Source: Spirosoma endbachense
Lineage (GTDB): Bacteria; Bacteroidota; Bacteroidia; Cytophagales; Spirosomataceae
Length of the DNA stretch: 64,000 bases
Direction of reading: 5' to 3'
Assembly: GCF_010233585.1 (NCBI RefSeq)
Contig: NZ_CP045997.1
Coordinates: 4,033,715-4,097,714 of the forward strand
The notes beneath the pieces were generated by a model. That model ran no database searches, was not told the DNA's origin, and saw only the letters and a list, made by a program, of their open reading frames with translations. Positions 1-10,627 of the stretch are shown here, piece by piece. Numbering within the stretch: position 1 is the stretch's first letter; every line of letters starts with the position of its first letter. The translations under genes and the position numbers were made by a program.

Positions 1-192
1 AAAAGCTAATCCCGACTCCTTTGGCATATTGATGTCTAAAAAGATCAAATCGACCGGATTCATTTCCAGATACAGGCGGGCTTCGCCGGTACGGGTGAAC
101 GTTTTGGCCAGGTCTACAAAATCAATTCGGCTGCAAAAAGCCTCTATGACATCCAGGGCAGGGCGTTCGTCGTCGAGTGCAATGGCTTTCAT
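1..192 (-). CDS. Response regulator receiver domain, LytTR type likely (partial, runs off left edge)
   Basis: Reading the minus strand from the ATG at 192, 64 codons are visible before the window edge. They encode the N-terminal half of a CheY-like receiver domain: acidic residues in LDDERPA at the start and the phosphoacceptor Asp53 in FLDINMPKES. The output domain lies outside the window; LytTR is inferred because the upstream gene is a LytS-type kinase. The start overlaps the kinase stop in an ATGA arrangement, so the two are translationally coupled and form one two-component system. Confidence 0.85.
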   Translation of the reverse strand, partial: MKAIALDDERPALDVIEAFCSRIDFVDLAKTFTRTGEARLYLEMNPVDLIFLDINMPKESGLAF

Positions 193-1397
193 TCAGATAA
201 GGTCAGGCTTAGATGGACGTGGAAATCGGTCGGCGTATTGTCGATGATTAACTCATGGGCGTCTGGATACAGGAGCCGTAACCGCTCCCTGGTGTTTTGC
301 AAGCCCACGCCTGTCGAATTTTCGAATGAGTTGACCTGAACCTTTTTATTGGCAACATATAAAGTCAGGCTGGTTTTCCCGATATGTATATGAATGTCTA
401 TTTGCGAATCTTCATCCGGGCTCACGCCGTATTTAAATGCATTTTCAATGTAGGAAAACACCAGTAAAGGGGCAATTTTCAATTGTTTCTCATCGCCTTC
501 CAGTTGATAATTAACCTGAACTGAATCGCGTAGCCGGGCTTTCTGGAGATCGATGTAATTGGCAATGTAGTTGATCTCTTTAGCCAGATCCACTTTATCC
601 AGATGGGCATCGCGAATGATATAGCGCATGAACTCCGAGAGTTTAACAATGGTATCGGCCGTACGCTCATCCTGTCGGATGGCCAGTGCATAAATGCTGT
701 TGAGCGTATTAAATAGGAAATGCGGCTGAATCTGCGCTTTTAGCTGGCGAAGCTCCGCCTGTAACTGATCGTTTTCAACCTGATGAAGTCGGCTGGCTGT
801 CTGAACCGAGATGGAGATGAGCGTGCTTACACTCCCCAACAAAAAGAAGATAGCCAGCTTCACCGGAAGGAGCAGTGTAAACGGGGGACCGTGGCCATCA
901 TCTGGCCGTTCTCCAGCTGGAGGATGAGGAGGCCCATCCGGTTGATGCGGCCCTCGCTGACGATCGAATGCGTTGAAAGGGGGCCTACGATCACCGGAGC
1001 GCGACCCGAACGGTGGACCGGAGCGCCTATCAAGCATCATTTCCTCCACAAAGATCTGTCGAACCCAGGCCAGTGGCGTATTCTCTGCTGGTACTTTGAA
1101 GAAAAACCACTGCTCAATACGATACGGAAGATAAACTGAACCTACTATACAGCTAACCGCGATAAGCGCGTATTTTCGGTATTGTTTGGTCAGAAACCAA
1201 CGGGGAACAAATACAGTATGGTTCAAATAAGAAAACAGAACAAACAGAATATAGGCTAGTCCATTCTGCACCAGATGCTCGTGCGGCCTTAATGGATGCA
1301 GGCTTAGGCCGTTGTAGACGAAATAAAAAAGTGGCAGAATTACCAGAGCAATTCCGATCAATAAATGGGTGCTATAGGCTCTTAACCAGGCTATCAT
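189..1397 (-). CDS. LytS-family sensor histidine kinase (His_kinase PF06580)
   Basis: 402 aa membrane kinase. Hydrophobic segments lie near residues 10-30, 45-65, 75-95 and 178-200. Between the last two is a Gly/Pro/Arg/His-rich stretch (about 125-170), which is unusual and may be a flexible loop. The His_kinase domain starts near 205 with the phosphoacceptor His226 in QPHFLFN. The ATP-binding part has the N box SYIENAFKYG and the G box STGVGLQNTRERL. The gene precedes and overlaps the receiver-domain gene by 4 bp, so they act as a pair. The signal sensed is unknown. It lies downstream of the cupin gene by 176 bp and probably has its own promoter. Confidence 0.9.
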   Translation of the reverse strand: MIAWLRAYSTHLLIGIALVILPLFYFVYNGLSLHPLRPHEHLVQNGLAYILFVLFSYLNHTVFVPRWFLTKQYRKYALIAVSCIVGSVYLPYRIEQWFFFKVPAENTPLAWVRQIFVEEMMLDRRSGPPFGSRSGDRRPPFNAFDRQRGPHQPDGPPHPPAGERPDDGHGPPFTLLLPVKLAIFFLLGSVSTLISISVQTASRLHQVENDQLQAELRQLKAQIQPHFLFNTLNSIYALAIRQDERTADTIVKLSEFMRYIIRDAHLDKVDLAKEINYIANYIDLQKARLRDSVQVNYQLEGDEKQLKIAPLLVFSYIENAFKYGVSPDEDSQIDIHIHIGKTSLTLYVANKKVQVNSFENSTGVGLQNTRERLRLLYPDAHELIIDNTPTDFHVHLSLTLSE

Positions 1398-1573
1398 TCA
1401 ATTCGTTAACTAGATAGCAAATGTATTCGAATCGATCGAAGCCTGGGAATAATTGTGGTTAATGGGACGAAAACAGGGGTTAATCTGGCTATAGAACAGC
1501 AAACTACTGGAAGACTGCACTGCCGGGGCGGAGTGGAACGAGTAGGTCAATAGGGTAGTTTTGCCAAAAAGGA

Positions 1574-2068
1574 TTACTTCTTTACATTGTTATACTCCAC
1601 ATCGGTGACTGGCTTCATCCAGGTGACTCGTCCTTTGGTGGTGTTGGGCGTGATGGCGACCTGCATAAATCCGACCGTTGGCGAAGCGCCATGCCAGTGC
1701 GGTACGTTCGGGGGGCATTTTATAGCGTCACCTTTCCTAAGGATCTGGATGGGTTTTCCCCGCTCCTGATAGTAACCAATGCCCCCCATTGCCAGCAGCA
1801 CCTGTCCGCCCGCGTGGCTATGCCAATGAGAGCGGGCGCCCGGCTCGAAGGTCACATAACCCACCGGAATGTTGAAGGCGCTATCGGGCTCAATCAATTG
1901 CTGCACCCAGACGGTTCCGGTAAAGTTAGTAGTCGGAGCCCGCTGCCCTTTCGGAAAAATAGCACCCGTATCCGTTACGCTTTCCGTTCGGGTTTGGGCG
2001 TTTGCCTCAACGCTGGCTAAACTGATCAGCAGGGCAGTAAGGGTTACTCCTATCGCTTTGTTTTTCAT
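1574..2068 (-). CDS. Secreted cupin-domain protein
   Basis: 164 aa with an N-terminal signal peptide ending near residue 24 (VEANAQ). The single cupin barrel shows the metal-binding motif GARSHWHSHAGGQVLL followed by the second motif around KCPPNVPHWHGA; the His residues are those that usually hold Fe, Mn or Zn. Proteins of this kind are often found beside carboxymuconolactone decarboxylase genes, as here (39 bp downstream of one). It is the last gene of the seven-gene operon starting at 7819. The substrate is unknown; an export-localised metal-dependent oxygenase, isomerase or binding protein are all possible. Confidence 0.85.
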   Translation of the reverse strand: MKNKAIGVTLTALLISLASVEANAQTRTESVTDTGAIFPKGQRAPTTNFTGTVWVQQLIEPDSAFNIPVGYVTFEPGARSHWHSHAGGQVLLAMGGIGYYQERGKPIQILRKGDAIKCPPNVPHWHGASPTVGFMQVAITPNTTKGRVTWMKPVTDVEYNNVKK

Positions 2069-2107
2069 TGGGTTGGCTACTAAACTACTTCCTGTTCATC
2101 CTTTTTC

Positions 2108-2833
2108 TTACCGTCTTGACGCTACGACCTGCGTCAAAACTGCCCGGCCTGCTTCAGCCTCCGCTTTGCCGACGGCAGTCTCGATCAGGCCAAGTGCCTG
2201 TTTCAATTGTGGTTCGATCAGACCCATGTGTAAACAGATGCCCAGATGTGATTGCAGCATCGGCTCGACACCCCCGATGCTGGTCAGCACCGAAATGGTA
2301 GTCAGTTCCCGATCGGTATAACTCAGTACATCACGCTCGAACAGATCAGCAAACAGGTGTTCTTTCAGAAAAACTTCGATCTCCGGGCTGAAAGCAGCAT
2401 ACCCTCGTTTTGGCCCGGATTCAGGCTGTCCGGTCAGCTGTTCAAGGACTTTTTTACCACGCTCATATTTAGGTTCACGACTGGTAATCGGCGTTGATTC
2501 CTTGCCTATCTTATCGGTAATACCTTTTTTCTTTCGTTCGTCCAGCACTGTCATGAGCGTCTGTAGCCCCCGGATACTTCTGGGAAATCCGCAATACGCA
2601 TACAAATGCACCAGTACTTCCTTGATTTCGTTGACTGTCAAGCCCGCATCCAGGCCGGTGTTCAGTGCTGATTGTAGTTTTTGAAGTTCTCCCGTTGCGG
2701 TGAGGGCTGAAATAGCAACAATGCTTTGCTGATTTGGCGACAAAGTGGCTGATTGATTCATCTGGTTTTGCGCGGTGAGCGGGTTAAAAGCGATGAACAA
2801 GCCGACGATCATACTACAGAAAGTGATACGCAT
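2108..2833 (-). CDS. Carboxymuconolactone decarboxylase family protein (AhpD-like), exported
   Basis: 241 aa with a signal peptide (cleavage near LTAQN, residue 22). Two CMD-type helical repeats are visible: about 35-95 (ALTATGELQKLQSALNTGLD, then LVHLYAYCGFPRS) and about 150-235 (LSYTDRELTTISVLTSIGG, then HLGICLHMGL). The first repeat has a single Cys in AYCGFPR rather than a CxxC pair, so AhpD-type disulfide chemistry is not evident. The family includes gamma-carboxymuconolactone decarboxylase and peroxidase-associated proteins. It sits between the ABM and cupin genes with 36-39 bp gaps, consistent with one transcript. Confidence 0.85.
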   Translation of the reverse strand: MRITFCSMIVGLFIAFNPLTAQNQMNQSATLSPNQQSIVAISALTATGELQKLQSALNTGLDAGLTVNEIKEVLVHLYAYCGFPRSIRGLQTLMTVLDERKKKGITDKIGKESTPITSREPKYERGKKVLEQLTGQPESGPKRGYAAFSPEIEVFLKEHLFADLFERDVLSYTDRELTTISVLTSIGGVEPMLQSHLGICLHMGLIEPQLKQALGLIETAVGKAEAEAGRAVLTQVVASRR

Positions 2834-2869
2834 GTGTTTGGTGGAGAGTAGTGTCCAGGTGATTCGTCG

Positions 2870-3268
2870 TTACTTTATCTTCATTCCGGGAATTAAAGGA
2901 ACCGTCTCGACCAGTTCGAGGGATTTGACCATGGACTGTGTGGCTGTTTTGTATTTCAGGAAATGCGGGGTTTTTATATGCGCCTTGTACGCAGCCGTAT
3001 CTGCATAGATTTCCAGAATTGTGATGTGGGTAGGCTTATCCTTCTCCGCAACGGCATATAAAGTCAATACGCCGGCTTCGAGTCGCACCGACGCTTCTAT
3101 TTCCTCCTTCAATGCAGCTTTATACGGATCTAACTGCGAGGAATCAATGACAAGTTTTGCCAGCCTTACCAGTTGTTTTTTCTCCTGAGCCAATGCCATA
3201 TTACCGTAAAAGGATTGACTAACCGTGATGAGAATCAGGTAAACTACGCTCATTTTTTTCATCTTCAT
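2870..3268 (-). CDS. Exported antibiotic-biosynthesis-monooxygenase (ABM) domain protein
   Basis: 132 aa, signal peptide to about residue 28 (NMALAQE). The remainder is one ABM ferredoxin-like domain, recognisable from RLAKLVIDSSQLDPYKAALK, then GVLTLYAVAEKDKPTHITIL and the H-x-x-T-x-H-F pattern in KAHIKTPHFLKYK. Members act as cofactor-independent quinol monooxygenases or as small heme or aromatic-binding proteins. Export is unusual for the family and fits the exported neighbours in this operon. Alternative starts at residues 3 and 6 are possible (MKMKKM). Confidence 0.85.
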   Translation of the reverse strand: MKMKKMSVVYLILITVSQSFYGNMALAQEKKQLVRLAKLVIDSSQLDPYKAALKEEIEASVRLEAGVLTLYAVAEKDKPTHITILEIYADTAAYKAHIKTPHFLKYKTATQSMVKSLELVETVPLIPGMKIK

Positions 3269-3332
3269 GTGATTCGATTTCAGTTAAAGGCTGTCTGAAA
3301 AATTAGCGTTCGGCTGGAGCTAGGCTGGATGG

Positions 3333-4421
3333 TCAATCCAGCTTTTTATCCTTTAGAAAGTCGGCCATCAGGTCTGCAATCTGGAGATTATTGAGGTCAG
3401 AAAACGGGAAGTGTGTAGTACCGAAAACGCCGATTTCAGGCAGGTGTACCACCTTAGCGTTGCCGCCATGTTTGTTGACTGTCGCGGCCCAGATGTTTGC
3501 CATCTCAAGCCCGGCCCGCCAGTGATCGCTATTCCACACTTTCGTTGGTTCCCTGGCAATGTTATCGCCATAATAGACGATGATCGGAATCCGGGTGAGC
3601 TTTTTGAAGTCCTCCACCGGTATCTCAACGCCTTTTAGTTCGCCAAAAAGGCTTGCCGACTGGATAGGCCTGGGTAATTCTCCCGTCGGAAAAACGAAAC
3701 TGCTGAAGGGTTCGTAGGCGATAACTGCCTTAACTTTATCATTTTTTATAGCGGTAAACCAGCCCGGCCCTCCCCCCTGCGAATGAGTGATCAGGATACC
3801 TGCTCCGATTCGATCAAATAATTGGGAGCAGGCATTGGAGACAACATTCGCGTCAAAATTGCCTGTGTTGGGCGTCATTTGCCTGAAAAACTGCTCCAGA
3901 GAAGCCGTATCTTTAGGGAACTGACTGCCTGCGAAATAATCCGGATAGTTCCCAATCCTGAATTGTGTAAACCAGAACTGTTCATCGGGCGTGGGGGTAA
4001 TCGTTGCAGCAACCGTACTTTTTCCGGCTTCGCCACGCCTTGGCTGGTCCAGCAAATAAACCGCATAACCCCGTCGTAGGACGGTCGTCTGAAATCCCTC
4101 CCGTCCATCGGGGGTCGATTCCCACGTTTTTTTGGACTCCGCGGCTCCGTGTAAAAAAACCAGCGGATACTTACGGGCTTGGGGCGGAATCTGATAAAAT
4201 ACATACCCATGATCGCCATGTAAGGTTTGCCCCTGGGGTTTTAAGGCAGTAGACAGATCAAATTTTCCCGGTTCGGAAAGGGTTGTTCCGCCAACCAAGA
4301 AACTACCCTGTTGTTGTATTGTCAATAAACCCGATTTCTGGTTTACGGTGTTAGTCGCACAAGCCGAAACGAACAGCATGACTCCGATTAACAGCAGAAC
4401 GGCGTCTATTTTTTGTTTCAT
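3333..4421 (-). CDS. Alpha/beta hydrolase lipoprotein
   Basis: 362 aa. The N terminus is a lipoprotein signal (LFVSACATN; Cys21 is the lipobox Cys). The alpha/beta hydrolase fold follows, with oxyanion-loop motif VFLHGAAESKKTWES near 85-100 and nucleophile elbow THSQGGGPGWF (Ser in HSQGG). A C-terminal His is in GTTHFPFSDLNN. It lies 51 bp downstream of the molybdopterin subunit and is probably co-transcribed with it. The enzyme may release or process an ester substrate or product of the oxidoreductase; this is inferred from position only. Confidence 0.85.
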   Translation of the reverse strand: MKQKIDAVLLLIGVMLFVSACATNTVNQKSGLLTIQQQGSFLVGGTTLSEPGKFDLSTALKPQGQTLHGDHGYVFYQIPPQARKYPLVFLHGAAESKKTWESTPDGREGFQTTVLRRGYAVYLLDQPRRGEAGKSTVAATITPTPDEQFWFTQFRIGNYPDYFAGSQFPKDTASLEQFFRQMTPNTGNFDANVVSNACSQLFDRIGAGILITHSQGGGPGWFTAIKNDKVKAVIAYEPFSSFVFPTGELPRPIQSASLFGELKGVEIPVEDFKKLTRIPIIVYYGDNIAREPTKVWNSDHWRAGLEMANIWAATVNKHGGNAKVVHLPEIGVFGTTHFPFSDLNNLQIADLMADFLKDKKLD

Positions 4422-4472
4422 GGAGCTGGGTCATTCAGCGAATCAATCAACATACAACTCATGGTCTTCCCT

Positions 4473-6629
4473 CTAAACCGTTGCCAGACTAAAGGGTAAC
4501 TTACGGATACGCTTGCCGGTCAGGTCGAATATGGCGTTGGCCAGGGCCGGGGCAAAGGCAGGCAAACCCGGTTCGCCGACACCACCCGCCGGTTCGTCGT
4601 TGTCCATGACATACACATCAATGGGTGGAATATCGGTGATGCGGGGAAGCTGATAGGAGTAGAAATTCTTGTCAACGGGCACACCGTCTTTGAACGTCAC
4701 CTGATGTTGCGTGGCAGCACCCAGTGCCATGACAATTGACCCTTCCACCTGCGCTTTGATCGTATCGGGATTAACGTACCATCCGCAATCCATAACGGCC
4801 CAGACGTGGTCAATTTTTAGCGTACCATCCGAACCTTTTGATACTTTTACGACGTGCCCAACGGTACTGGCAAAGCACTCGGTAATGGCCATACCGTATC
4901 CCTCACCCTGTTTGCGAGCCTTCCAGCCCGATACCTCGGCCAGTTTGTCGAGTTGCCGGTGCAGCCGTTCATCGGGCAGGTGTTCCCGGCGAAACATCAT
5001 CGGGTCTTTCCCGGCTTCATGTGCCAGTTCGTCCATGAAACTTTCGTAGGCAAAGCCGTTAGTGGAGGCATACACTGATCGCCACCACATCGTTGGAATG
5101 GGCGTTTCGAAGGGAACATCCGCAATACTCAGGTTTTTAATACCCTCAGCATAGGGTTTCAGGAAACCTTCCGAAGTGCTCCGGTTGGCTTTGTCTTTCG
5201 GACCTCCGCGCCAGTGGTCATTGTTTTGGCCAGCCATGCGCAACTTGAAAGCGCTGATTTTTCCGTTATCGACCACGCCCTCGCAACGGTATGAAATACC
5301 AGGACGGTAGGGGCCTTGTGTCGCATCATCTTCGCGGGTCCAGACTACCTGTACAGGCGCTTTTATTTCTTTCGAGATCACGGCAGCCTCATGCGGGTAA
5401 TCCATAAAGGCCTTCCGGCCGAATCCGCCCCCCAGAAACGTCATGTGGACGATCACTTTTTCGCGATCCAGCCCCATTTCTTTACTGATCGCGTCCTGCA
5501 CCCACTCCGGAGCCTGAATGGGTCCCCAGATTTCGAGTTTGTCGTCCTGGTAGTGCGCCACGCAATTCAACGGTTCCATGCAGGCGTGATACTGGTAGGG
5601 CGTCTCATAGACAACGTCGAGTTTTTTAGTCGCCTGAGCCAGAATACCTGACGCATCGCCCTGCTGCTTGAACGAGAGTCCCTCCTGTGTTTGAAGGGCT
5701 TCCTGCTGACGTTTGACAATCTCGTCGGTGCTGAGGTGCTCAAATCCGCTATCGTCCCAGTCTACTTTCAGGGCTTTCTTACCCTGCAAAGCGGCCCAGG
5801 TCGAGGTGGCTACAACCGCAACGCCCTCCCGGTAGGTATTGAAAACCAGCATTTTAGTCTTGAACACGTGTTTAACACCAGGAACTTTCCGGGTGGCCGT
5901 GTCGTCGAAACTCCTGACTTTGCCCCGCAGACGGGGGTTGCGTTCCACGGCTGCATAGAGCATCCCCGGAATTTCTTTATCAAGCCCAAATGTAGCACTG
6001 CCATTGGTTTTCAGTTTGGTATCCTGCCGAAGCAGAGGCTTGCCAATGAGTTTGTAGTCCGATCGCTTTTTCAGTACCACGTTCTTGGGCATCTCCAGCT
6101 TCATGGCATCGGCTACCAATTCTCCGTAGTGGAATCGCTTATTGGTTGACTGGTGAATGACCTGCCCCGATTCGGCATGGCAGTCCGATACTGGTACACT
6201 CCATTTGGTTGCGGCTGCCTGGATCAGCATCTGGCGGGCGGTAGCGCCCAGCGTTAATAAGTTCCTGTACGATCCCCGAACCGTCGAACTGCCCCCGGTG
6301 ACCTGATTGCCGTATTTTTTATTGTCACCTTTGGCAAAAACGATGTTCACCTTGTCCAGGTCTACTTCGAGTTCTTCAGCAACCATCTGGGGAATGGCCT
6401 GATAAACACCCTGCCCCATTTCGGCCCGGTGCGAGAAAATGGTCACCTTGCCAGATGGTTCGATGTGGACCCAGGCATTCATTTCAACACCAAAATTGTC
6501 GGCTTCTGCCGCTTTTATGATTTCAGCTTCCTCCGCATTCGACGGGATATAAAATCCCAGCGACAGCGCCAGTCCGGTCAGGCCGGATGCTTTGAGGAAA
6601 TGTCGTCGGGATACGGTTTCTGTGTCCAT
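4473..6629 (-). CDS. Molybdopterin-binding subunit of xanthine dehydrogenase-family hydroxylase (IorB-like), Tat-exported
   Basis: 718 aa large subunit of a molybdenum hydroxylase of the isoquinoline 1-oxidoreductase/aldehyde dehydrogenase group. A twin-arginine signal SRRHFLKASG opens the protein, so the folded enzyme is probably exported. The molybdopterin domain shows TGGSSTVRGS, FLGGGFGRKAFMDYPHEA and, near the C terminus, GGVGEPGLPAFAPA, whose Glu is the expected catalytic base. It is flanked by its usual partners: cytochrome c (20 bp upstream) and the 2Fe-2S subunit. No FAD subunit is encoded, so electrons likely pass from the 2Fe-2S subunit to cytochrome c. Substrate unknown; aldehydes or N-heterocycles are typical. 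Confidence 0.92.
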   Translation of the reverse strand: MDTETVSRRHFLKASGLTGLALSLGFYIPSNAEEAEIIKAAEADNFGVEMNAWVHIEPSGKVTIFSHRAEMGQGVYQAIPQMVAEELEVDLDKVNIVFAKGDNKKYGNQVTGGSSTVRGSYRNLLTLGATARQMLIQAAATKWSVPVSDCHAESGQVIHQSTNKRFHYGELVADAMKLEMPKNVVLKKRSDYKLIGKPLLRQDTKLKTNGSATFGLDKEIPGMLYAAVERNPRLRGKVRSFDDTATRKVPGVKHVFKTKMLVFNTYREGVAVVATSTWAALQGKKALKVDWDDSGFEHLSTDEIVKRQQEALQTQEGLSFKQQGDASGILAQATKKLDVVYETPYQYHACMEPLNCVAHYQDDKLEIWGPIQAPEWVQDAISKEMGLDREKVIVHMTFLGGGFGRKAFMDYPHEAAVISKEIKAPVQVVWTREDDATQGPYRPGISYRCEGVVDNGKISAFKLRMAGQNNDHWRGGPKDKANRSTSEGFLKPYAEGIKNLSIADVPFETPIPTMWWRSVYASTNGFAYESFMDELAHEAGKDPMMFRREHLPDERLHRQLDKLAEVSGWKARKQGEGYGMAITECFASTVGHVVKVSKGSDGTLKIDHVWAVMDCGWYVNPDTIKAQVEGSIVMALGAATQHQVTFKDGVPVDKNFYSYQLPRITDIPPIDVYVMDNDEPAGGVGEPGLPAFAPALANAIFDLTGKRIRKLPFSLATV

Positions 6630-6649
6630 AGTATTGTTGCTGAAGGCGT

Positions 6650-7276
6650 TTAAGGTTTAGGTGCATAAGCCCCTGTTTGGAGCCAGGTCGTCCAGGCTTT
6701 TTTAAATTCAGCGTGACTCAACGGAGGAAGCGTGCGGCCTTCGCCGGGATTCCAGCCCGCCAGTACCAGGCCGTCGTCGGCGTGTTCCAGCAGTTTTTCC
6801 ATATTCTTACCCCCATTTAGCTTGGGGTCAACCAGTTGCCTGGCCAGTTGCTGGGGCGTTCGACCCTGAAAAACCATACGCATCGTTGCAGGAGGCAGGT
6901 GCCAGTCTGGATTACCCGGTGGCGTATGCAGGCCCGGCGTGTTGGTCGGCTGATGGCAGTTGGCACATTTCATGGCGTAAATGCCTTTGCCGTCGGTACC
7001 TCGCCGAGGGGCCATCGTGTGCAGGTGATTGTCATCCCCCTGCAAGGGTATGTCGCCCGCCGGATGACAATTCATACAGCGTGGACTCATCAGTACTTTA
7101 TAGACACTGGCAAAGGCTTTGACCGAGGCCACACTGTCTTTTTTGATAGGTGCAGCCACTGCTTTCGTACTCATCAGTGTCGTACTGACCTGATCAGTGC
7201 TACGGGAGAACGTAGTGGCCATAATTGCCGTCACTGTCAGCAGAATGGCCAGGATATAGACTGTTTTTAAGGACAT
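6650..7276 (-). CDS. Diheme c-type cytochrome, membrane-anchored, partner of Mo hydroxylase
   Basis: 208 aa from the ATG at 7276; an upstream in-frame TTG at 7309 is less likely because the hydrophobic anchor (VYILAILLTVTAIMATTF) then starts properly at residue 6. Two CxxCH heme motifs are visible: CMNCHPAGD and CANCHQPTN. There is no third CxxCH. Cytochromes of this type accompany iorA/iorB-like genes and take electrons from the molybdenum enzyme to the respiratory chain. The stop is 20 bp before the molybdopterin subunit start and the 2Fe-2S gene ends 62 bp upstream. Confidence 0.88.
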   Translation of the reverse strand: MSLKTVYILAILLTVTAIMATTFSRSTDQVSTTLMSTKAVAAPIKKDSVASVKAFASVYKVLMSPRCMNCHPAGDIPLQGDDNHLHTMAPRRGTDGKGIYAMKCANCHQPTNTPGLHTPPGNPDWHLPPATMRMVFQGRTPQQLARQLVDPKLNGGKNMEKLLEHADDGLVLAGWNPGEGRTLPPLSHAEFKKAWTTWLQTGAYAPKP

Positions 7277-7338
7277 AGACGAATAGCTTTCGTTTCCAGA
7301 TGCGTTCAAATGTGCTTAGGACAGTGCAGCCGGTTGGA

Positions 7339-7819
7339 TTATTCGTTTTTACCAACCTTCTGTTCGGCTCCGGCGGCCAGGTGAATCGCCTTGCGGATGC
7401 GTGGATACGTTCCACACCGGCAAATATTACCCGCCATAGCTGCATCGATATCCGCATCGGTCGGATTTAAATTTCTCCCGTAGCAAGACCGCGGCTGACA
7501 TAATCTGCCCGGAGTGACAATAGCCACACTGGGGTACGTCGATCTGCTGCCAGGCCTGTTGAAGGGGGTGGTTATTGTTTTGAGACAGTCCTTCAATGGT
7601 AACTATCTTTTGACCAGCAGCCCGGCTTACTTTGGTGACACACGAGCGCACGGCATCGCCGTTCAGATGGACCGTACAGGCACCACACTGGGCAACGCCA
7701 CAGCCGTACTTAGTGCCTTTCAGACCGACCACGTCCCGGATGGCCCACAGCAGGGGCATCTGCGGATCGACATCAATCGATTGCTCTTTGCCGTTGATTG
7801 TCAGCTTAATGATTGCCAT
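7339..7819 (-). pseudogene. (2Fe-2S)-binding subunit of Mo hydroxylase (IorA-like), frameshifted
   Basis: The gene starts at the ATG at 7819 (MAIIKLTINGK). The first cluster ligands are present in [15 protein letters not shown] and RSC, and the second cluster begins with QCGYCHSGQIMSAA. Near 7472-7474, in an AAA run, the frame changes: the natural frame reads on into a premature stop at 7427, while the adjacent frame carries the rest ([15 protein letters not shown], then ICRCGTYPRIRKAI, ending at 7339). Removing one A restores a 159-aa protein that aligns throughout with the intact paralogue at 17323-17778. Without the CRC pair the second 2Fe-2S cluster cannot form. Either a real inactivating insertion or an assembly error. 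Confidence 0.88.
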
Positions 7820-8186
7820 AGTGTTATGAGTTGTAAAGCCATCCGGTTGGCTGTTGTTATCGTAACAACAGCTTATACTTACGGTATGTTTATCCGTACT
7901 GTCGTGCAAAGTTCGTGCGGTTTCGTCTTTGGGCTTGTATATAGATTACGGTATTTTCTACCAAAATCACTGATCTGGCGGGTATCAGTAACTAACCCTA
8001 AATGACCTTTTCTGGGCTGCGCTTCCATACGATCGTTTGTTACCTACGTGCGCTTTCGGGATTGTTTCCGTTGAATATGGCCCTATCAACCCTTATTCCA
8101 CTTACCAGAAACACCAGCCCGACCAGCAGAGCTAAAGGCCACAGCCGATCTTAACCCACGCATTCCCAACGGCTTTTCCATACCAC
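7820..8186. other. Intergenic region upstream of the first Mo-hydroxylase operon
   Basis: 367 bp between the aldo/keto reductase stop and the 2Fe-2S gene start. It holds the shared operator and promoter described at 7907-7975. The remainder (7976-8186) shows no convincing gene; a short hydrophobic reading frame on the minus strand near 8050-8135 lacks a start codon. Confidence 0.6.
7907..7975 (-). promoter_or_regulatory. Shared operator and promoter, copy A (upstream of first Mo-hydroxylase operon)
   Basis: On the minus strand a -7-like box (GAACTTTG, plus-strand 7907-7914) is preceded after exactly 22 bp by a 39-bp element (7937-7975). On the plus strand that element begins GTATATAGATTACGG and contains CTACCA and CACTGAT. 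The same element, without gaps and with the same 22-bp spacing, occurs at 12032-12070 and 19095-19133. It is the most diverged of the three. The 5' untranslated region to the ATG at 7819 would be about 80 nt. The likely regulator is the AraC protein at 12137. Confidence 0.72.
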
Positions 8187-9840
<1,654 letters not shown>

Positions 9841-10051
9841 TTAGTTCCGATTTTTACTCGCAACTACCTCAAGCCTGATTCGACTTAAGGTTTTCAGGCC
9901 CGGATGAAGACTCGCCAAAGCGCCAACCTGGTTTTCAATACATTGCGACGGTCCAACTCGGTGTCGGCCTGTAACTGTAGGTTGCATGGGGAACGGGTGG
10001 CTAAAGCGTTCCGATTTTTATGGTCAGGTATGTATAAAACGAGATACCTGA

Positions 10052-10534
10052 TTAATGCTTAATCACATGGGTGTCCCGAACACTGCTAAAGGTCAGGGCT
10101 AACATTTTCCAGGCATTGCCTCGTTTTTTATAGACTTCAGTCACTGTAAACTCAACCTTTGCCTCACTACCCCGAACCGTTGACTCCAGCCTAATTCGGC
10201 TCCAGATGATGGCCGTGTCGTCAAACAGCTCCACCGCCACGTCGTGTACATCCGCTTTTCTATACCAAATGCTTCCGGTTTTAATGATTTCGAGTTCCTC
10301 GTCCTTTTTCCAGGTGCCACTCATATGGACAAATTTTGACTTGTCATCGAAGAGTTGAGCCAGTTTGTCTACATTCTTGTCGGCCATCCACTGCCATTTT
10401 TGCTTCGAGAGATCGATGATTTCCTGTTGGGCCTTAGTGGGGGTGGTTGCCGAAGAATTGGTCTGGTTTGTTTGGGCGAAGGACGCTAGTATACCCATGC
10501 TGAAGAAACACAGGCCAAGAATTGATACGTTCAT
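10052..10534 (-). CDS. DUF4440 / SnoaL-like (NTF2 fold) exported protein, copy 2
   Basis: 160 aa with a signal peptide cleaved near SFAQT (residue 20). The domain is an NTF2-like cone fold recognisable from KQKWQWMADKNVDKLAQLF and KFVHMSGTWKKDEELEIIK. It is a close paralogue of the neighbouring gene at 10628-11116; a 41-nt stretch coding for the KQKWQW region differs by one base between them. The family includes steroid isomerases, polyketide cyclases and binding proteins, so the function is open. Probably in the same transcript as the gene upstream (93-bp gap). Confidence 0.85.
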   Translation of the reverse strand: MNVSILGLCFFSMGILASFAQTNQTNSSATTPTKAQQEIIDLSKQKWQWMADKNVDKLAQLFDDKSKFVHMSGTWKKDEELEIIKTGSIWYRKADVHDVAVELFDDTAIIWSRIRLESTVRGSEAKVEFTVTEVYKKRGNAWKMLALTFSSVRDTHVIKH

Positions 10535-10627
10535 AGTGCGATTGAGTAAAGGGTTAACTAACTATCAGTAAATGAAAATTTTGGTGCTCACGACTATTTC
10601 TGGTTTACCACGAACGTCGTTAACGGG

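Noticed and set aside
8046..8176. Possible small membrane peptide on the minus strand (LWPLALLVGLVFLVSG)
   Set aside because: No start codon in frame; a stop precedes it directly. It would need a frameshift to join an ATG, so it is too weak to call.
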